6,229 nucleotides of DNA from Candidatus Rokuibacteriota bacterium (GCA_016179165.1 JACORX010000087.1:1-6229); one strand, 5' to 3'; shown: positions 1 through 5,663, counted from the first letter of the stretch. Notes: generated by a model not told the origin, from the sequence alone. Made by a program: numbers and translations.

Positions 1-560
1 CTACGAAGGCGGTCGGCAAGGGCACGGGCCTCGGTCTCGCCACGGCCTACGGCATCGTCAAGCAGAGCGGTGGCCACATCACGATCTACAGCGAGCCGGG
101 GAGCGGGACGACCCTGCGCAACTACCTGCCCGGCGCTGAAGCCCCCGAGTCGGCTCCGGTCGCGATCGAAGAGACAGGGGCGCGGCGAGGGACTGAGGTC
201 GTCCTGCTGTCAGAGGACGACGCCAACCTTCGCGCCTTGACGCGCGACATCCTCGAGAGCGCGGGATACACGGTGCTGGAGAGCCAGGACGTCGAGGACG
301 CGCTCCGGATCGCCGAGGGCCAGGACGGCACGATCCAACTGCTCCTCACCGATGTGGTGATGCCCCGTATGAATGGGCGCGTCCTGGCCGACGCGGTCAG
401 GCGTTTTCGGCCTAGCGTCAAGGTGCTCTACATGTCCGGCTACACGGACGACGCCATCGTCCATCATGGTGTGCTCGATCCGGGGACCGCGCTTCTCCCG
501 AAGCCCTTCACCCCGGCCGCCCTTGCCTGCAAGGTACGCGAGGTGCTCGATCGGCCGTAG
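1..560 (+). CDS. Hybrid sensor histidine kinase, C-terminal part (HATPase end plus receiver domain), partial
   Basis: The 5' end is outside the window; the reading frame begins with the codon at position 3 and gives 185 visible residues up to a TAG stop. Residues 5-12 (GKGTGLGL) are the G2 box of a GHKL ATPase domain, followed by the usual YGIVKQSGGHI and SEPGSGTT ending of histidine kinases. After a linker of about 20 residues, a CheY-like receiver spans about residues 66-182: acidic pocket E71/D72, phosphoacceptor D117 (in TDVVMP), S145 (in YMSGY) and K167 (in PKPF). All the residues needed for phosphotransfer are present, so the receiver looks active. A receiver fused behind the kinase core without an output domain is typical of hybrid kinases that pass phosphate to an Hpt protein or regulate themselves. 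The sensor domain and its signal cannot be seen. No partner regulator follows. Confidence 0.93.
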   Translation, partial: TKAVGKGTGLGLATAYGIVKQSGGHITIYSEPGSGTTLRNYLPGAEAPESAPVAIEETGARRGTEVVLLSEDDANLRALTRDILESAGYTVLESQDVEDALRIAEGQDGTIQLLLTDVVMPRMNGRVLADAVRRFRPSVKVLYMSGYTDDAIVHHGVLDPGTALLPKPFTPAALACKVREVLDRP

Positions 561-585
561 TGACGGCCTCCCGGCGCACGATGCG

Positions 586-601
586 GCCTCCTGCCGGAGG
601 C
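586..601 (+). terminator. Possible weak terminator hairpin after the kinase
   Basis: A perfect 6-bp GC stem (586-591 with 596-601) with a 4-base loop lies 26 bases after the kinase stop. A smaller 4-bp stem (607-610 with 615-618) follows. There is no T-tract, so this is not a classic intrinsic terminator. In such GC-rich DNA a stem of this size may be chance. Confidence 0.22.
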
Positions 602-645
602 GACCTGAGGAGCCCCTCCGTCTCCGTGATACTCTTACTGGCACC

Positions 646-749
646 ATGTTCGGCGCGCTGCTCGACCCGACCCATACGCCTGCCGCGCGCGTGACCGCGC
701 CATGAGCATCCACCCGACACGCCAAGAGGCGCTCGTCTCTTGGCGGTGA
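646..749 (+). other. Two overlapping mini-ORFs in the leader of the ABC permease gene
   Basis: In the 211 bases between the kinase and the permease, ATG at 646 opens a 19-codon ORF ending with TGA at 703-705. That stop overlaps the ATG at 702 of a 15-codon ORF (starting MSIHPTRQEALV) which ends with TGA at 747-749, 22 bases before the permease GTG. Neither has a good Shine-Dalgarno sequence. A weak -10-like GATACT at 628-633, with a poor -35 (CTGAGG, 605-610) 17 bases upstream, would put a transcript start only a few bases before 646. The peptides resemble nothing I recognise. They may be leader peptides, remnants of a lost gene, or chance. Confidence 0.18.
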
Positions 750-755
750 GCCGCC
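720..755 (+). promoter_or_regulatory. Mutually exclusive hairpins before the ABC permease (attenuator-like)
   Basis: Helix A is a perfect 9-bp stem, 720-728 (CGCCAAGAG) with 737-745, loop of 8. Helix B is a 5-bp GC stem, 742-746 with 751-755, and its 4-base loop begins with the TGA stop of the 15-codon mini-ORF (747-749). The two share bases 742-745, so they cannot form together. They end 17 bases before the permease start. No T-tract follows either stem. Helix A could act as a terminator, a regulatory switch or an operator dyad; which of these is inference. Confidence 0.35.
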
Positions 756-771
756 GGCCGTCTCTGGGCTC

Positions 772-2439
772 GTGATCCGGCGCCCGAGCGCCGAAAGCGC
801 GCTGGTGTGGTCCCTGCTCCTCCTCCTGGGGGCGGGTATCGTGTGCCCGTTGCTGCAGGTGCTGTCCGTGGCGGTCATGGTGGACGGCCGGCCGACCGCG
901 GCGCCGCTCCTCGCCTTCTTCGCGCGCCCACTCTTCCGGGAGGCGTTCGTCAACACGCTGGCCTCAGGCGTGCTCGCGGTGGCGCTGGGCAGCCTGATCG
1001 CGGTCCCGCTGGCGCTCTCCACGGTCCGCTACAGCTTTCCGGGGCGTGGGCTGCTGACGACGCTCGGGCTCCTGCCGCTCGTCATCCCTCCGTTCGTTGG
1101 GGCCGTCGCGTTCCAGCAGATCCTGGGGCGTAGCGGCACCGTCAACCTCTTCCTCCTCGAGCGTTTCGGCGTAACCGTGCCGTTCATGGAGGGCCTCTGG
1201 GGCGTGATCATGGTGCAGACGCTTCACTACTTTCCCTTCATCTGGCTGAATACGGCGGCCGCGCTCTCGGCGCTCGACCGGTCGCTCGAGGAAGCCGCCG
1301 AGAATCTCGGATCGTCAGGCTTCCGGCTTTTTCGCCGCGTCCTCTTGCCGCTGTCACTGCCGGGCTACGCGGCCGGAGCGCTTTTGACCTTCATCCGCGT
1401 GATCGACGACCTCGGCACTCCCCTCATGCTCAACTACACCACGCTGCTGGCGCCGCAGGCCTACATGCGCGTGACGACGGTAGGGTTGACCGACGTGGAC
1501 GGCTACGTCATCTGCGCCGTGCTGGTGGCGCTGTCACTCTCGGCGTTGTGGATCTCGAAGGGGCTCCTGGGGCGGGGGGAGTTCACCGCGGTTGGGAGGT
1601 CCGGCGAGACGCCCGCCCGCGTGCTCGGCGCGGGCGGGGCGCTCGCGGTGTGGGCGATCGCCATACTGCTCCTGGGGCCTGCGCTTCTGCCGCACGTAGG
1701 GATCGTCCTCTTGTCCGTGTCCAAGGTCTGGAGTCTTTCCCCGCTGCCCTCCGTGTATACCCTTGGCAACTACGACGAGATCCTCTTCCGCGTGCCGCAC
1801 TTCATCTGGAACACGCTGCGCTACGCGTTCTTGGCGGCGGCGCTCGACGTGGGGCTGGGGGCGGTCATTGCCCGGCTCCTGCTGCGCGGGCGGACCCGCG
1901 GGCGGCAGTGGCTGGATGCCATCGCCACCATGCCGCTGGCGGTGCCGGGCGTCGTGCTGGCGGTCGGGTACCTGCGCGTCTTCCACGGCTGGAGCGTGCC
2001 GGGGTTGGGGGCGCCGCTCACCTCGACCTGGCTCATTCTCGTCATCGTCTACGCCGTGCGCCGGCTGCCCTACACGGTGCGCGGCGCCTACGCCGCGCTC
2101 CAGCTGCAGCCGGTCTCGCTCGAGGAAGCGGCGCAGAACCTGGGCGCCGGCCGCGCGCGCGCGTTTCTCAAGGTGACGCTCCCGCTCATGGGGCGCGGGC
2201 TTCTCGCGGGCGGGCTCCTGGCCTTCGTCAGCTCCGCGGTGGATCTCTCCTCGACCATTCTTCTGGTGCCGCATGTCGAGCTCGGCCCGCTCTCGTACGG
2301 CATCTATCTCTACATGCAGTCGGCCGTGGGTCGCGGCCCCGGCGCCGCGCTCGGCGTGGTCGCCATCGCGCTCGTCGCTGCCGGCACCTGGCGCGCCACG
2401 CGCCTGGCGCACGGCGGCGCCGGCCTCTTCCGCGCGTAG
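772..2439 (+). CDS. ABC transporter permease, fused two-domain type (FbpB/ThiP/PhnV-like)
   Basis: A 555-residue inner-membrane protein that forms the whole translocation channel of an importer: two copies of the binding-protein-dependent transport permease domain in one chain. Each half carries an EAA loop, the site that docks the ATPase: SLEEAAENLG at residues 171-180 continuing to about 198, and SLEEAAQNLG at 449-458 continuing to about 476. Strongly hydrophobic helices begin at residue 11, giving roughly 12 membrane segments. Length and layout match the family of ferric-iron (FbpB), thiamine and 2-aminoethylphosphonate permeases; the substrate cannot be told from this sequence alone, iron being the usual annotation. 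The GTG at 772 is chosen because it is the only plausible in-frame start after the TGA at 703-705, and it leaves a short basic N-terminus before helix 1. There is no clear ribosome binding site. The ATPase lies about 200 bases downstream; no binding protein is adjacent. Confidence 0.93.
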   Translation: MIRRPSAESALVWSLLLLLGAGIVCPLLQVLSVAVMVDGRPTAAPLLAFFARPLFREAFVNTLASGVLAVALGSLIAVPLALSTVRYSFPGRGLLTTLGLLPLVIPPFVGAVAFQQILGRSGTVNLFLLERFGVTVPFMEGLWGVIMVQTLHYFPFIWLNTAAALSALDRSLEEAAENLGSSGFRLFRRVLLPLSLPGYAAGALLTFIRVIDDLGTPLMLNYTTLLAPQAYMRVTTVGLTDVDGYVICAVLVALSLSALWISKGLLGRGEFTAVGRSGETPARVLGAGGALAVWAIAILLLGPALLPHVGIVLLSVSKVWSLSPLPSVYTLGNYDEILFRVPHFIWNTLRYAFLAAALDVGLGAVIARLLLRGRTRGRQWLDAIATMPLAVPGVVLAVGYLRVFHGWSVPGLGAPLTSTWLILVIVYAVRRLPYTVRGAYAALQLQPVSLEEAAQNLGAGRARAFLKVTLPLMGRGLLAGGLLAFVSSAVDLSSTILLVPHVELGPLSYGIYLYMQSAVGRGPGAALGVVAIALVAAGTWRATRLAHGGAGLFRA

Positions 2440-2442
2440 CGC

Positions 2443-2649
2443 ATGGCCATCGGCATCGTGAACTCATCGCGGATCGCGGCGGCCTTCCTGGGCCCGGTCA
2501 TCGCCACGACCCTCCTCGCCTGGATGCCTCCGGGCGCCGTCTACCTGCTAGCGGCCGGCATGGGGCTCCTGGTAGTGCCGCTGCTCGCGAGCGTGTCCGG
2601 GCCGGGGGCATATCCGCCGGGAGCATATCCGGAGGAGGCACGCTCGTGA
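2443..2649 (+). CDS. Small two-helix membrane ORF resembling the C-terminus of an MFS transporter (probable remnant)
   Basis: A 68-codon ORF starting 3 bases after the permease TAG, in the same frame. The protein has two hydrophobic stretches (about residues 10-27 and 30-50). Its pattern of Gly, a Ser-Arg, then LGP and later a Tyr-Leu helix looks like helices 11-12 of major facilitator transporters, followed by a PGAYPPGAYPEEA tail made by a tandem repeat. It is far too short to be a working MFS protein (usually about 400 residues) and lacks a Shine-Dalgarno sequence, so translation would depend on ribosomes ending the permease. Its TGA stop overlaps the ATPase GTG start (GTGA), so it may serve mainly to couple translation of the ATPase. 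It could instead be a genuine small accessory membrane subunit. The MFS resemblance is by eye. Confidence 0.45.
   Translation: MAIGIVNSSRIAAAFLGPVIATTLLAWMPPGAVYLLAAGMGLLVVPLLASVSGPGAYPPGAYPEEARS
2601..2630 (+). repeat. 15-bp tandem repeat, two copies
   Basis: 2601-2615 (GCCGGGGGCATATCC) and 2616-2630 (GCCGGGAGCATATCC) are adjacent copies differing at one base. They encode the PGAYP-PGAYP repeat near the end of the small membrane ORF and stop directly before the ATPase ribosome binding site. The unit length is a multiple of three, so copy number can change without a frameshift. Confidence 0.85.
2631..2638 (+). promoter_or_regulatory. Strong Shine-Dalgarno sequence of the ABC ATPase
   Basis: GGAGGAGG at 2631-2638 is followed by 7 bases and then GTG at 2646. 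This settles the ATPase start against the long upstream open frame and against the internal ATG at 2688. Confidence 0.8.
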
Positions 2650-3761
2650 CGCAAGACGAAACGCTGATCCGGCTGTCCGAGGTGCGCATGGAAGGGGTGG
2701 GCAAGCGCTACGGCGCCGCGTGGGTCGTCAAGGACGTGTCCATCTCCATACGCCCCGGCGAGTTCTACACCCTGCTGGGCCCGTCGGGCTGCGGCAAGAC
2801 CACGCTCCTGCGCATGCTCGCGGGCTTCGCCCAGCCCGACGAGGGGCGCATCTTCGTGGACGACGAGCCGATCGACTCCGTGCCGCCATGGAAGCGCAAT
2901 CTGGGCATGGTCTTCCAGCACTACGCGCTGTGGCCGCACATGAGCGTCTTCGAGAACGTCGCCTTCGGGCTGCGCGAGCGCCGGGTCTCCGGGGCCGAGC
3001 TCGACAGCAAGGTCAAGGCCGCGCTCCAGCAGGTGGGGCTCGAGGGCTTCGAGCCGAGGAGGCCGTCGCAGCTCTCCGGGGGCCAGCAGCAGCGCGTGGC
3101 GCTCGCGCGCACGCTGATCGTCCAGCCGCGCCTCCTCCTGCTCGACGAGCCGCTGTCGAACCTCGATGCCCAGCTTCGCTCCCAGATGCGGCTCGAGCTG
3201 GCGAGGCTCCACCGCGACGTCGGCATCACGACCCTCTACGTCACCCACGATCAGGCCGAGGCGCTATCGCTCTCCACCCGGATCGCCGTGCTGTCGGAGG
3301 GCGCCCTCGTGCAGGAGGGGCGGCCCGAGGAGATCTACTGGAAGCCGCGGAACGCCTTCGTGGCCGAGTTCGTCGGCGCCGCGAACCTCGTACCGGTGAG
3401 CGTGATCGAGCTGCGCGAGATGGGCGTGGTCGTCCAGACCACGGGCGGCGCGCGCCTGCCTGTGTCGTCGGGCGGGCACGCCTGGTCGGTGGGAGACCGG
3501 GCACTGCTCTGCCTGAGGCCGGAGGCGCTTCGTGTCGAGGAGGCCGAGCGGTCGGCCGGCGGCATCCCGGGGACGATCGCCGCCCACGTCTTCGAGGGCT
3601 CGCGCCAGCTCTACGATGTGACGATCCCGGGCGGCACGATCAAGGTCGAGATGATCACCTCGGCGCTCGTGGGGCGGAGCTTCAAGCTGGGCGACCAGGT
3701 CCGGGTCGAGGTCTCGCCCGAGACGTCCGTCCTGCTCCCTGACGAGGGAAGCACGGCATGA
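2646..3761 (+). CDS. ABC transporter ATP-binding protein (FbpC/PotA-like) with C-terminal TOBE domain
   Basis: A 371-residue cytoplasmic ATPase that powers the permease encoded just upstream. All nucleotide-binding elements are present: A-loop Y22, Walker A GPSGCGKT (45-52), Q-loop Q91, signature LSGGQ (143-147), Walker B LLLLDEP (163-169) with catalytic E168, D-loop SNLD (171-174) and switch H201. Residues from about 240 (FVAEFVGAANLVP) to the end form the TOBE-type regulatory domain of the MalK/PotA/FbpC group. Length is typical for the group. The GTG start has a strong Shine-Dalgarno sequence and overlaps the stop of the preceding small ORF, so translation is probably coupled. Substrate class (ferric iron, polyamine, phosphonate, thiamine) is not fixed by the sequence; pairing with a fused two-domain permease favours the iron/phosphonate type. 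No oddity in the catalytic residues. Confidence 0.95.
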   Translation: MTQDETLIRLSEVRMEGVGKRYGAAWVVKDVSISIRPGEFYTLLGPSGCGKTTLLRMLAGFAQPDEGRIFVDDEPIDSVPPWKRNLGMVFQHYALWPHMSVFENVAFGLRERRVSGAELDSKVKAALQQVGLEGFEPRRPSQLSGGQQQRVALARTLIVQPRLLLLDEPLSNLDAQLRSQMRLELARLHRDVGITTLYVTHDQAEALSLSTRIAVLSEGALVQEGRPEEIYWKPRNAFVAEFVGAANLVPVSVIELREMGVVVQTTGGARLPVSSGGHAWSVGDRALLCLRPEALRVEEAERSAGGIPGTIAAHVFEGSRQLYDVTIPGGTIKVEMITSALVGRSFKLGDQVRVEVSPETSVLLPDEGSTA

Positions 3762-3782
3762 TATCGTCGGGCTCGGAGGACT

Positions 3783-3807
3783 CTCACCCGTGAGCACCGA
3801 ACTCACG
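3783..3807 (+). promoter_or_regulatory. Alternating CTCAC/GTGAG/CTCAC helices around a mini-ORF start
   Basis: The sequence CTCAC (3783-3787), GTGAG (3790-3794), CTCAC (3802-3806) lets the middle element pair either upstream (4-5 bp, tiny loop) or downstream (6 bp, 3789-3794 with 3802-3807, loop of 7). The middle element contains the GTG start of the 12-codon ORF, so either helix would hide that start. The stems are short, so this is tentative. Confidence 0.25.
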
Positions 3808-3828
3808 CCCGTTGAACTGAAGCAATAG
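3790..3828 (+). CDS. 12-codon upstream ORF (possible leader peptide) abutting the crotonase gene
   Basis: GTG at 3790 follows a good Shine-Dalgarno sequence, GGAGGA at 3775-3780, with 9 bases between them. The ORF reads VSTELTPVELKQ and ends in TAG at 3826-3828, directly followed by the crotonase ATG at 3829 in the same frame. The crotonase has no Shine-Dalgarno of its own, so ribosomes loaded here could stop and restart on the next codon. Alternatives are an ancestral N-terminal extension cut off by a nonsense mutation, or a sequencing error in the TAG. Confidence 0.35.
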   Translation: MSTELTPVELKQ

Positions 3829-4590
3829 ATGCCGCTCGTGAGCGTGGAGAGGAAGGCCGCCTGCGCGTGGGTGACGCTCGACCGCCCGCCGCTCAACCTG
3901 ATCGTCCCCGAGCTCATCGCCGAGCTGCGCGCGGCCTTCGAAGCGCTCGCGCGGGACAAGAGCGTGCGCGCGGCCGTCGTGACGGGAGCCGGGCGCGCGT
4001 TCACGGCCGGCATGCAGGTGCAGGTGCTCCGGGACCTCACGCCCGCCACGGCCAAGGCGCTCATCACGTCGCTGCACGAGGCGATCCACGCCGTCCACGA
4101 CGCGCCCTTCCCGACCGTCGCGATGGTCAACGGCCCATGCCTGGGCGCCGGCTTCGAGCTCGCGATGGCCTGCGACCTCCGCGTCGTCGCCGCCGGCGCC
4201 CAGCTGGGATTGCCGGAGGTGAAGGTGGGGGCGCCCTCGGTCATCGAGGCGGCGCTCCTGCCGGCGCTCGTGGGCCCCGGGCGCGCGGCCGAGATGCTCC
4301 TGACGGGCGAGAGCGTCACGGCCGAGCAGGCTCTCGACTGGGGCCTCGTCAACCGCGTGGCGCCGGCGGGGGAGCTGGAAGGGGCCACGGCCGCGCTCGT
4401 CGAAAAGATTCTCGCGTGCGCGCCGCAGGCCATCAGGCTCCAGAAGGAGCTGATGGTGCGCTGGCGGAACACGGACCTGGCCTCCGCCGTCCGGTTCGGC
4501 ATCAACGCCTTCGCCCAGAACTACGCCTCGGGCGAGGCGCGCGAGGCCGCGCTGGCGTTCCTCGAGAAGCGCTCCCCGAAGTTCGAGTAG
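3829..4590 (+). CDS. Enoyl-CoA hydratase/isomerase family protein (crotonase)
   Basis: A 253-residue cytoplasmic enzyme of the crotonase fold, expected to hydrate or isomerise the double bond of an enoyl-CoA thioester. The core motif NGPCLGAGFELAMACDLR is at residues 101-118 and LPEVKVGAPSVIEAALLP at 128-145. E110 and E130 match the two catalytic glutamates of rat mitochondrial enoyl-CoA hydratase (E144 and E164), so hydratase chemistry is plausible. The first oxyanion-hole stretch reads AFTAGMQVQ (57-65) where most relatives have AFxAGADxxE; the contact there is a main-chain NH, so activity need not be lost. Length is typical (about 255-265). ATG 3829 gives the normal family N-terminus (MPLVSVERKAACAWVTLDRPP). 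It has no clear Shine-Dalgarno and directly follows the stop of a 12-codon ORF. A 3-hydroxyacyl-CoA dehydrogenase gene, the next step of beta-oxidation, lies about 1.1 kb downstream. The acyl substrate is unknown. Confidence 0.92.
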   Translation: MPLVSVERKAACAWVTLDRPPLNLIVPELIAELRAAFEALARDKSVRAAVVTGAGRAFTAGMQVQVLRDLTPATAKALITSLHEAIHAVHDAPFPTVAMVNGPCLGAGFELAMACDLRVVAAGAQLGLPEVKVGAPSVIEAALLPALVGPGRAAEMLLTGESVTAEQALDWGLVNRVAPAGELEGATAALVEKILACAPQAIRLQKELMVRWRNTDLASAVRFGINAFAQNYASGEAREAALAFLEKRSPKFE

Positions 4591-4618
4591 GCGGCTGGCG
4601 CGCTGACGGCTTTTCGTG

Positions 4619-4647
4619 TTGCGTCATGCGACCGCGGCGGGTAACAT
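4619..4647 (+). promoter_or_regulatory. Sigma-70-type promoter giving a nearly leaderless apt transcript
   Basis: TTGCGT (4619-4624), a spacer of exactly 17 bases, then TAACAT (4642-4647; four of six match TATAAT). The apt ATG begins 11 bases after the -10 box, so a start about 7 bases below it leaves an untranslated leader of roughly 5 bases. There is no Shine-Dalgarno before this ATG, which agrees with leaderless translation. Confidence 0.55.
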
Positions 4648-4658
4648 CTCTCCCCGTC

Positions 4659-5183
4659 ATGGACGTGGCCTCGCTGAGGGCAAAGATCCGCGATATCAAG
4701 GACTTCCCGACCGAGGGTATCCTCTTCAAAGACATCACCACGCTGCTCAAGGACGGGCCGGCGTGGGCGGCGGTGATCGAGCATCTGGCCGCGAAGTACC
4801 GGAAGGGCTCGGTCGACGTCGTGGTCGGTGTCGAGTCGCGCGGATTCATCTTCGGCGGCGTGCTGGCGCGAGAGATCGGGGCGGGCTTCGTTCCCGTGCG
4901 CAAGAGGGGCAAGCTCCCCGCAGCGGTGATCGAGGAGGAGTACGAACTCGAGTACGGCCGTGACGTCCTCGCCATCCACCAGGACGCCATCGCCACGGGT
5001 CAGAAGGTCCTGGTCGTGGACGACCTCCTCGCGACGGGCGGCACGATGGCCGCGACGCTGCGCCTGGTCGAGCGGCTGGGAGGCGCCGTGGTCGCCTGCG
5101 AGTTCCTGATCGAGCTGAAATTCCTCAAGGGGCGCGAGCGGCTGCACGGGTACCGCATCGAGTCCCTGATTCAGTATGACTAG
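4659..5183 (+). CDS. apt: Adenine phosphoribosyltransferase
   Basis: A 174-residue cytoplasmic enzyme of purine salvage that joins adenine and PRPP to make AMP and pyrophosphate. The N-terminal FPTEGILFKDITTLL (residues 16-30) is the family hallmark. GVESRGFIFGGVLA (57-70) and the flexible-loop region RKRGKLPAAV into YELEYG (81-100) follow. VLVVDDLLATGGT (117-129) is the PRPP-binding loop with its paired aspartates D121/D122. Length is normal for bacterial enzymes (170-180). The ATG at 4659 gives the expected N-terminus; the frame is open much further upstream, but that part runs across the crotonase gene in another frame. The gene has its own predicted promoter and no functional link to the acyl-CoA genes on either side, so it appears to be a separate transcription unit. 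Confidence 0.96.
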   Translation: MDVASLRAKIRDIKDFPTEGILFKDITTLLKDGPAWAAVIEHLAAKYRKGSVDVVVGVESRGFIFGGVLAREIGAGFVPVRKRGKLPAAVIEEEYELEYGRDVLAIHQDAIATGQKVLVVDDLLATGGTMAATLRLVERLGGAVVACEFLIELKFLKGRERLHGYRIESLIQYD

Positions 5184-5201
5184 ACGTCGGCAAGACGATT
5201 C

Positions 5202-5233
5202 TTGGGCAGGATCGAGGTCGATCCGGCTATCAT
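5202..5233 (+). promoter_or_regulatory. Promoter with dyad in a 20-bp spacer (MerR-type architecture)
   Basis: TTGGGC (-35-like, 5202-5207) and TATCAT (-10, 5228-5233; five of six match TATAAT) are separated by 20 bases, longer than the usual 17. Inside the spacer sits a perfect inverted repeat: GGATCGA (5209-5215), 2 bases, TCGATCC (5218-5224), centred within about 1 base of the spacer middle. Overlong spacers of 19-20 bp with a centred dyad are the hallmark of promoters activated by MerR-family regulators. No regulator gene lies in the window. Predicted transcription starts near 5240, about 35 bases before the ATG at 5275. Confidence 0.45.
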
Positions 5234-5274
5234 GGACCGGGTGATGCGCAATGGGTGACGTGACGGGGGATTGC

Positions 5275-5628
5275 ATGACGAGGCGGATCGTGATCGGACT
5301 CTTGCTGTCGGTCCTCGGGGCGGCGGGCATCAGCGCGCCCGCGGCTGCCGAGGAGGTCCGCCAGGGCCTCAACGCGCCGGTGATCCTCCAGATGCTCTCG
5401 CGGCCCGCCGAGAGCCCCGAAGCGGTGATGCCGGAGATGCTCCGGCCCGATGCGGTTCAGGCCAAGCCCGTGCGCTTCGACCAGCCGCAGATGATGCCCG
5501 ACGGCTCGGCCCGATACGGCACCGGCGCCGCGTCGGTCACCATGACGATCAGGAACCCGTGCCCGCCGGGCGACATCGAGCACGAGATGATGGTCTTGCG
5601 GTCGCTGCCTGGCCGCGGCCGCAAGTAG
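5275..5628 (+). CDS. Small secreted methionine-rich protein of unknown function
   Basis: A 117-residue protein I do not recognise. Residues 1-25 form a standard Sec signal peptide: MTRR charged start, hydrophobic core at about 5-19, and an A-A-A site at 23-25 before EEV, so it should be exported. The mature part (about 92 residues) has one cysteine (C96) and eight methionines, several clustered: M52-P-E-M55, M73-M74, and H103-E-M105-M106. Such clusters occur in periplasmic copper-handling proteins, but here that is only a hint. The tail is basic (GRGRK). ATG 5275 is preferred over the in-frame ATG 5251 because the signal peptide then starts directly and GGGGGA (5265-5270) lies 4 bases upstream. 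The gene sits behind a promoter with a MerR-like dyad. The C-terminal half could also be a mostly extended, partly disordered chain; no known domain is visible. Confidence 0.72.
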   Translation: MTRRIVIGLLLSVLGAAGISAPAAAEEVRQGLNAPVILQMLSRPAESPEAVMPEMLRPDAVQAKPVRFDQPQMMPDGSARYGTGAASVTMTIRNPCPPGDIEHEMMVLRSLPGRGRK

Positions 5629-5663
5629 CCCGCCGCCTCGCATCCCAATCCGCAACTCGCCCT

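Noticed and set aside
1534..2412. 292-residue open frame on the - strand under the permease
   Set aside because: Arg/Glu/His-rich shadow of the permease gene with no domain and no ribosome site.
1548..2645. Long upstream extension of the ATPase frame through the permease gene
   Set aside because: This part overlaps the permease in another frame and encodes Arg/Ala-rich shadow sequence; the GTG at 2646 has a strong Shine-Dalgarno and begins the real domain.
2437..3828. Recoding or readthrough of TAG, suggested by two in-frame TAG codons each followed at once by an ORF in the same frame
   Set aside because: TAG is also the ordinary final stop of the kinase, crotonase, apt and secreted-protein genes here, and the proteins end at normal family lengths without readthrough.
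3264..4505. 413-residue open frame on the - strand across the ATPase and crotonase genes
   Set aside because: It lies opposite two clearly functional genes, has low-complexity Arg/Ala/Ser-rich content and no recognisable motif; a long antisense frame is expected in GC-rich DNA.
4591..4618. Intrinsic terminator after the crotonase (short T run at 4611-4614)
   Set aside because: No convincing stem precedes the T run; only scattered GC complementarity.
3867..4658. Upstream extension of the apt frame through the crotonase gene
   Set aside because: Shadow of the crotonase in another frame; the apt protein has its normal N-terminus at 4659.
5251..5274. Earlier ATG start at 5251 for the secreted protein
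   Set aside because: It would add eight residues before a standard signal peptide and has no Shine-Dalgarno, whereas the ATG at 5275 has GGGGGA just upstream.
5611..5622. GGCCGCGGCC palindrome at the end of the secreted-protein gene
   Set aside because: Short GC palindrome inside coding sequence and common in DNA of this composition; no T-tract or partner signal.
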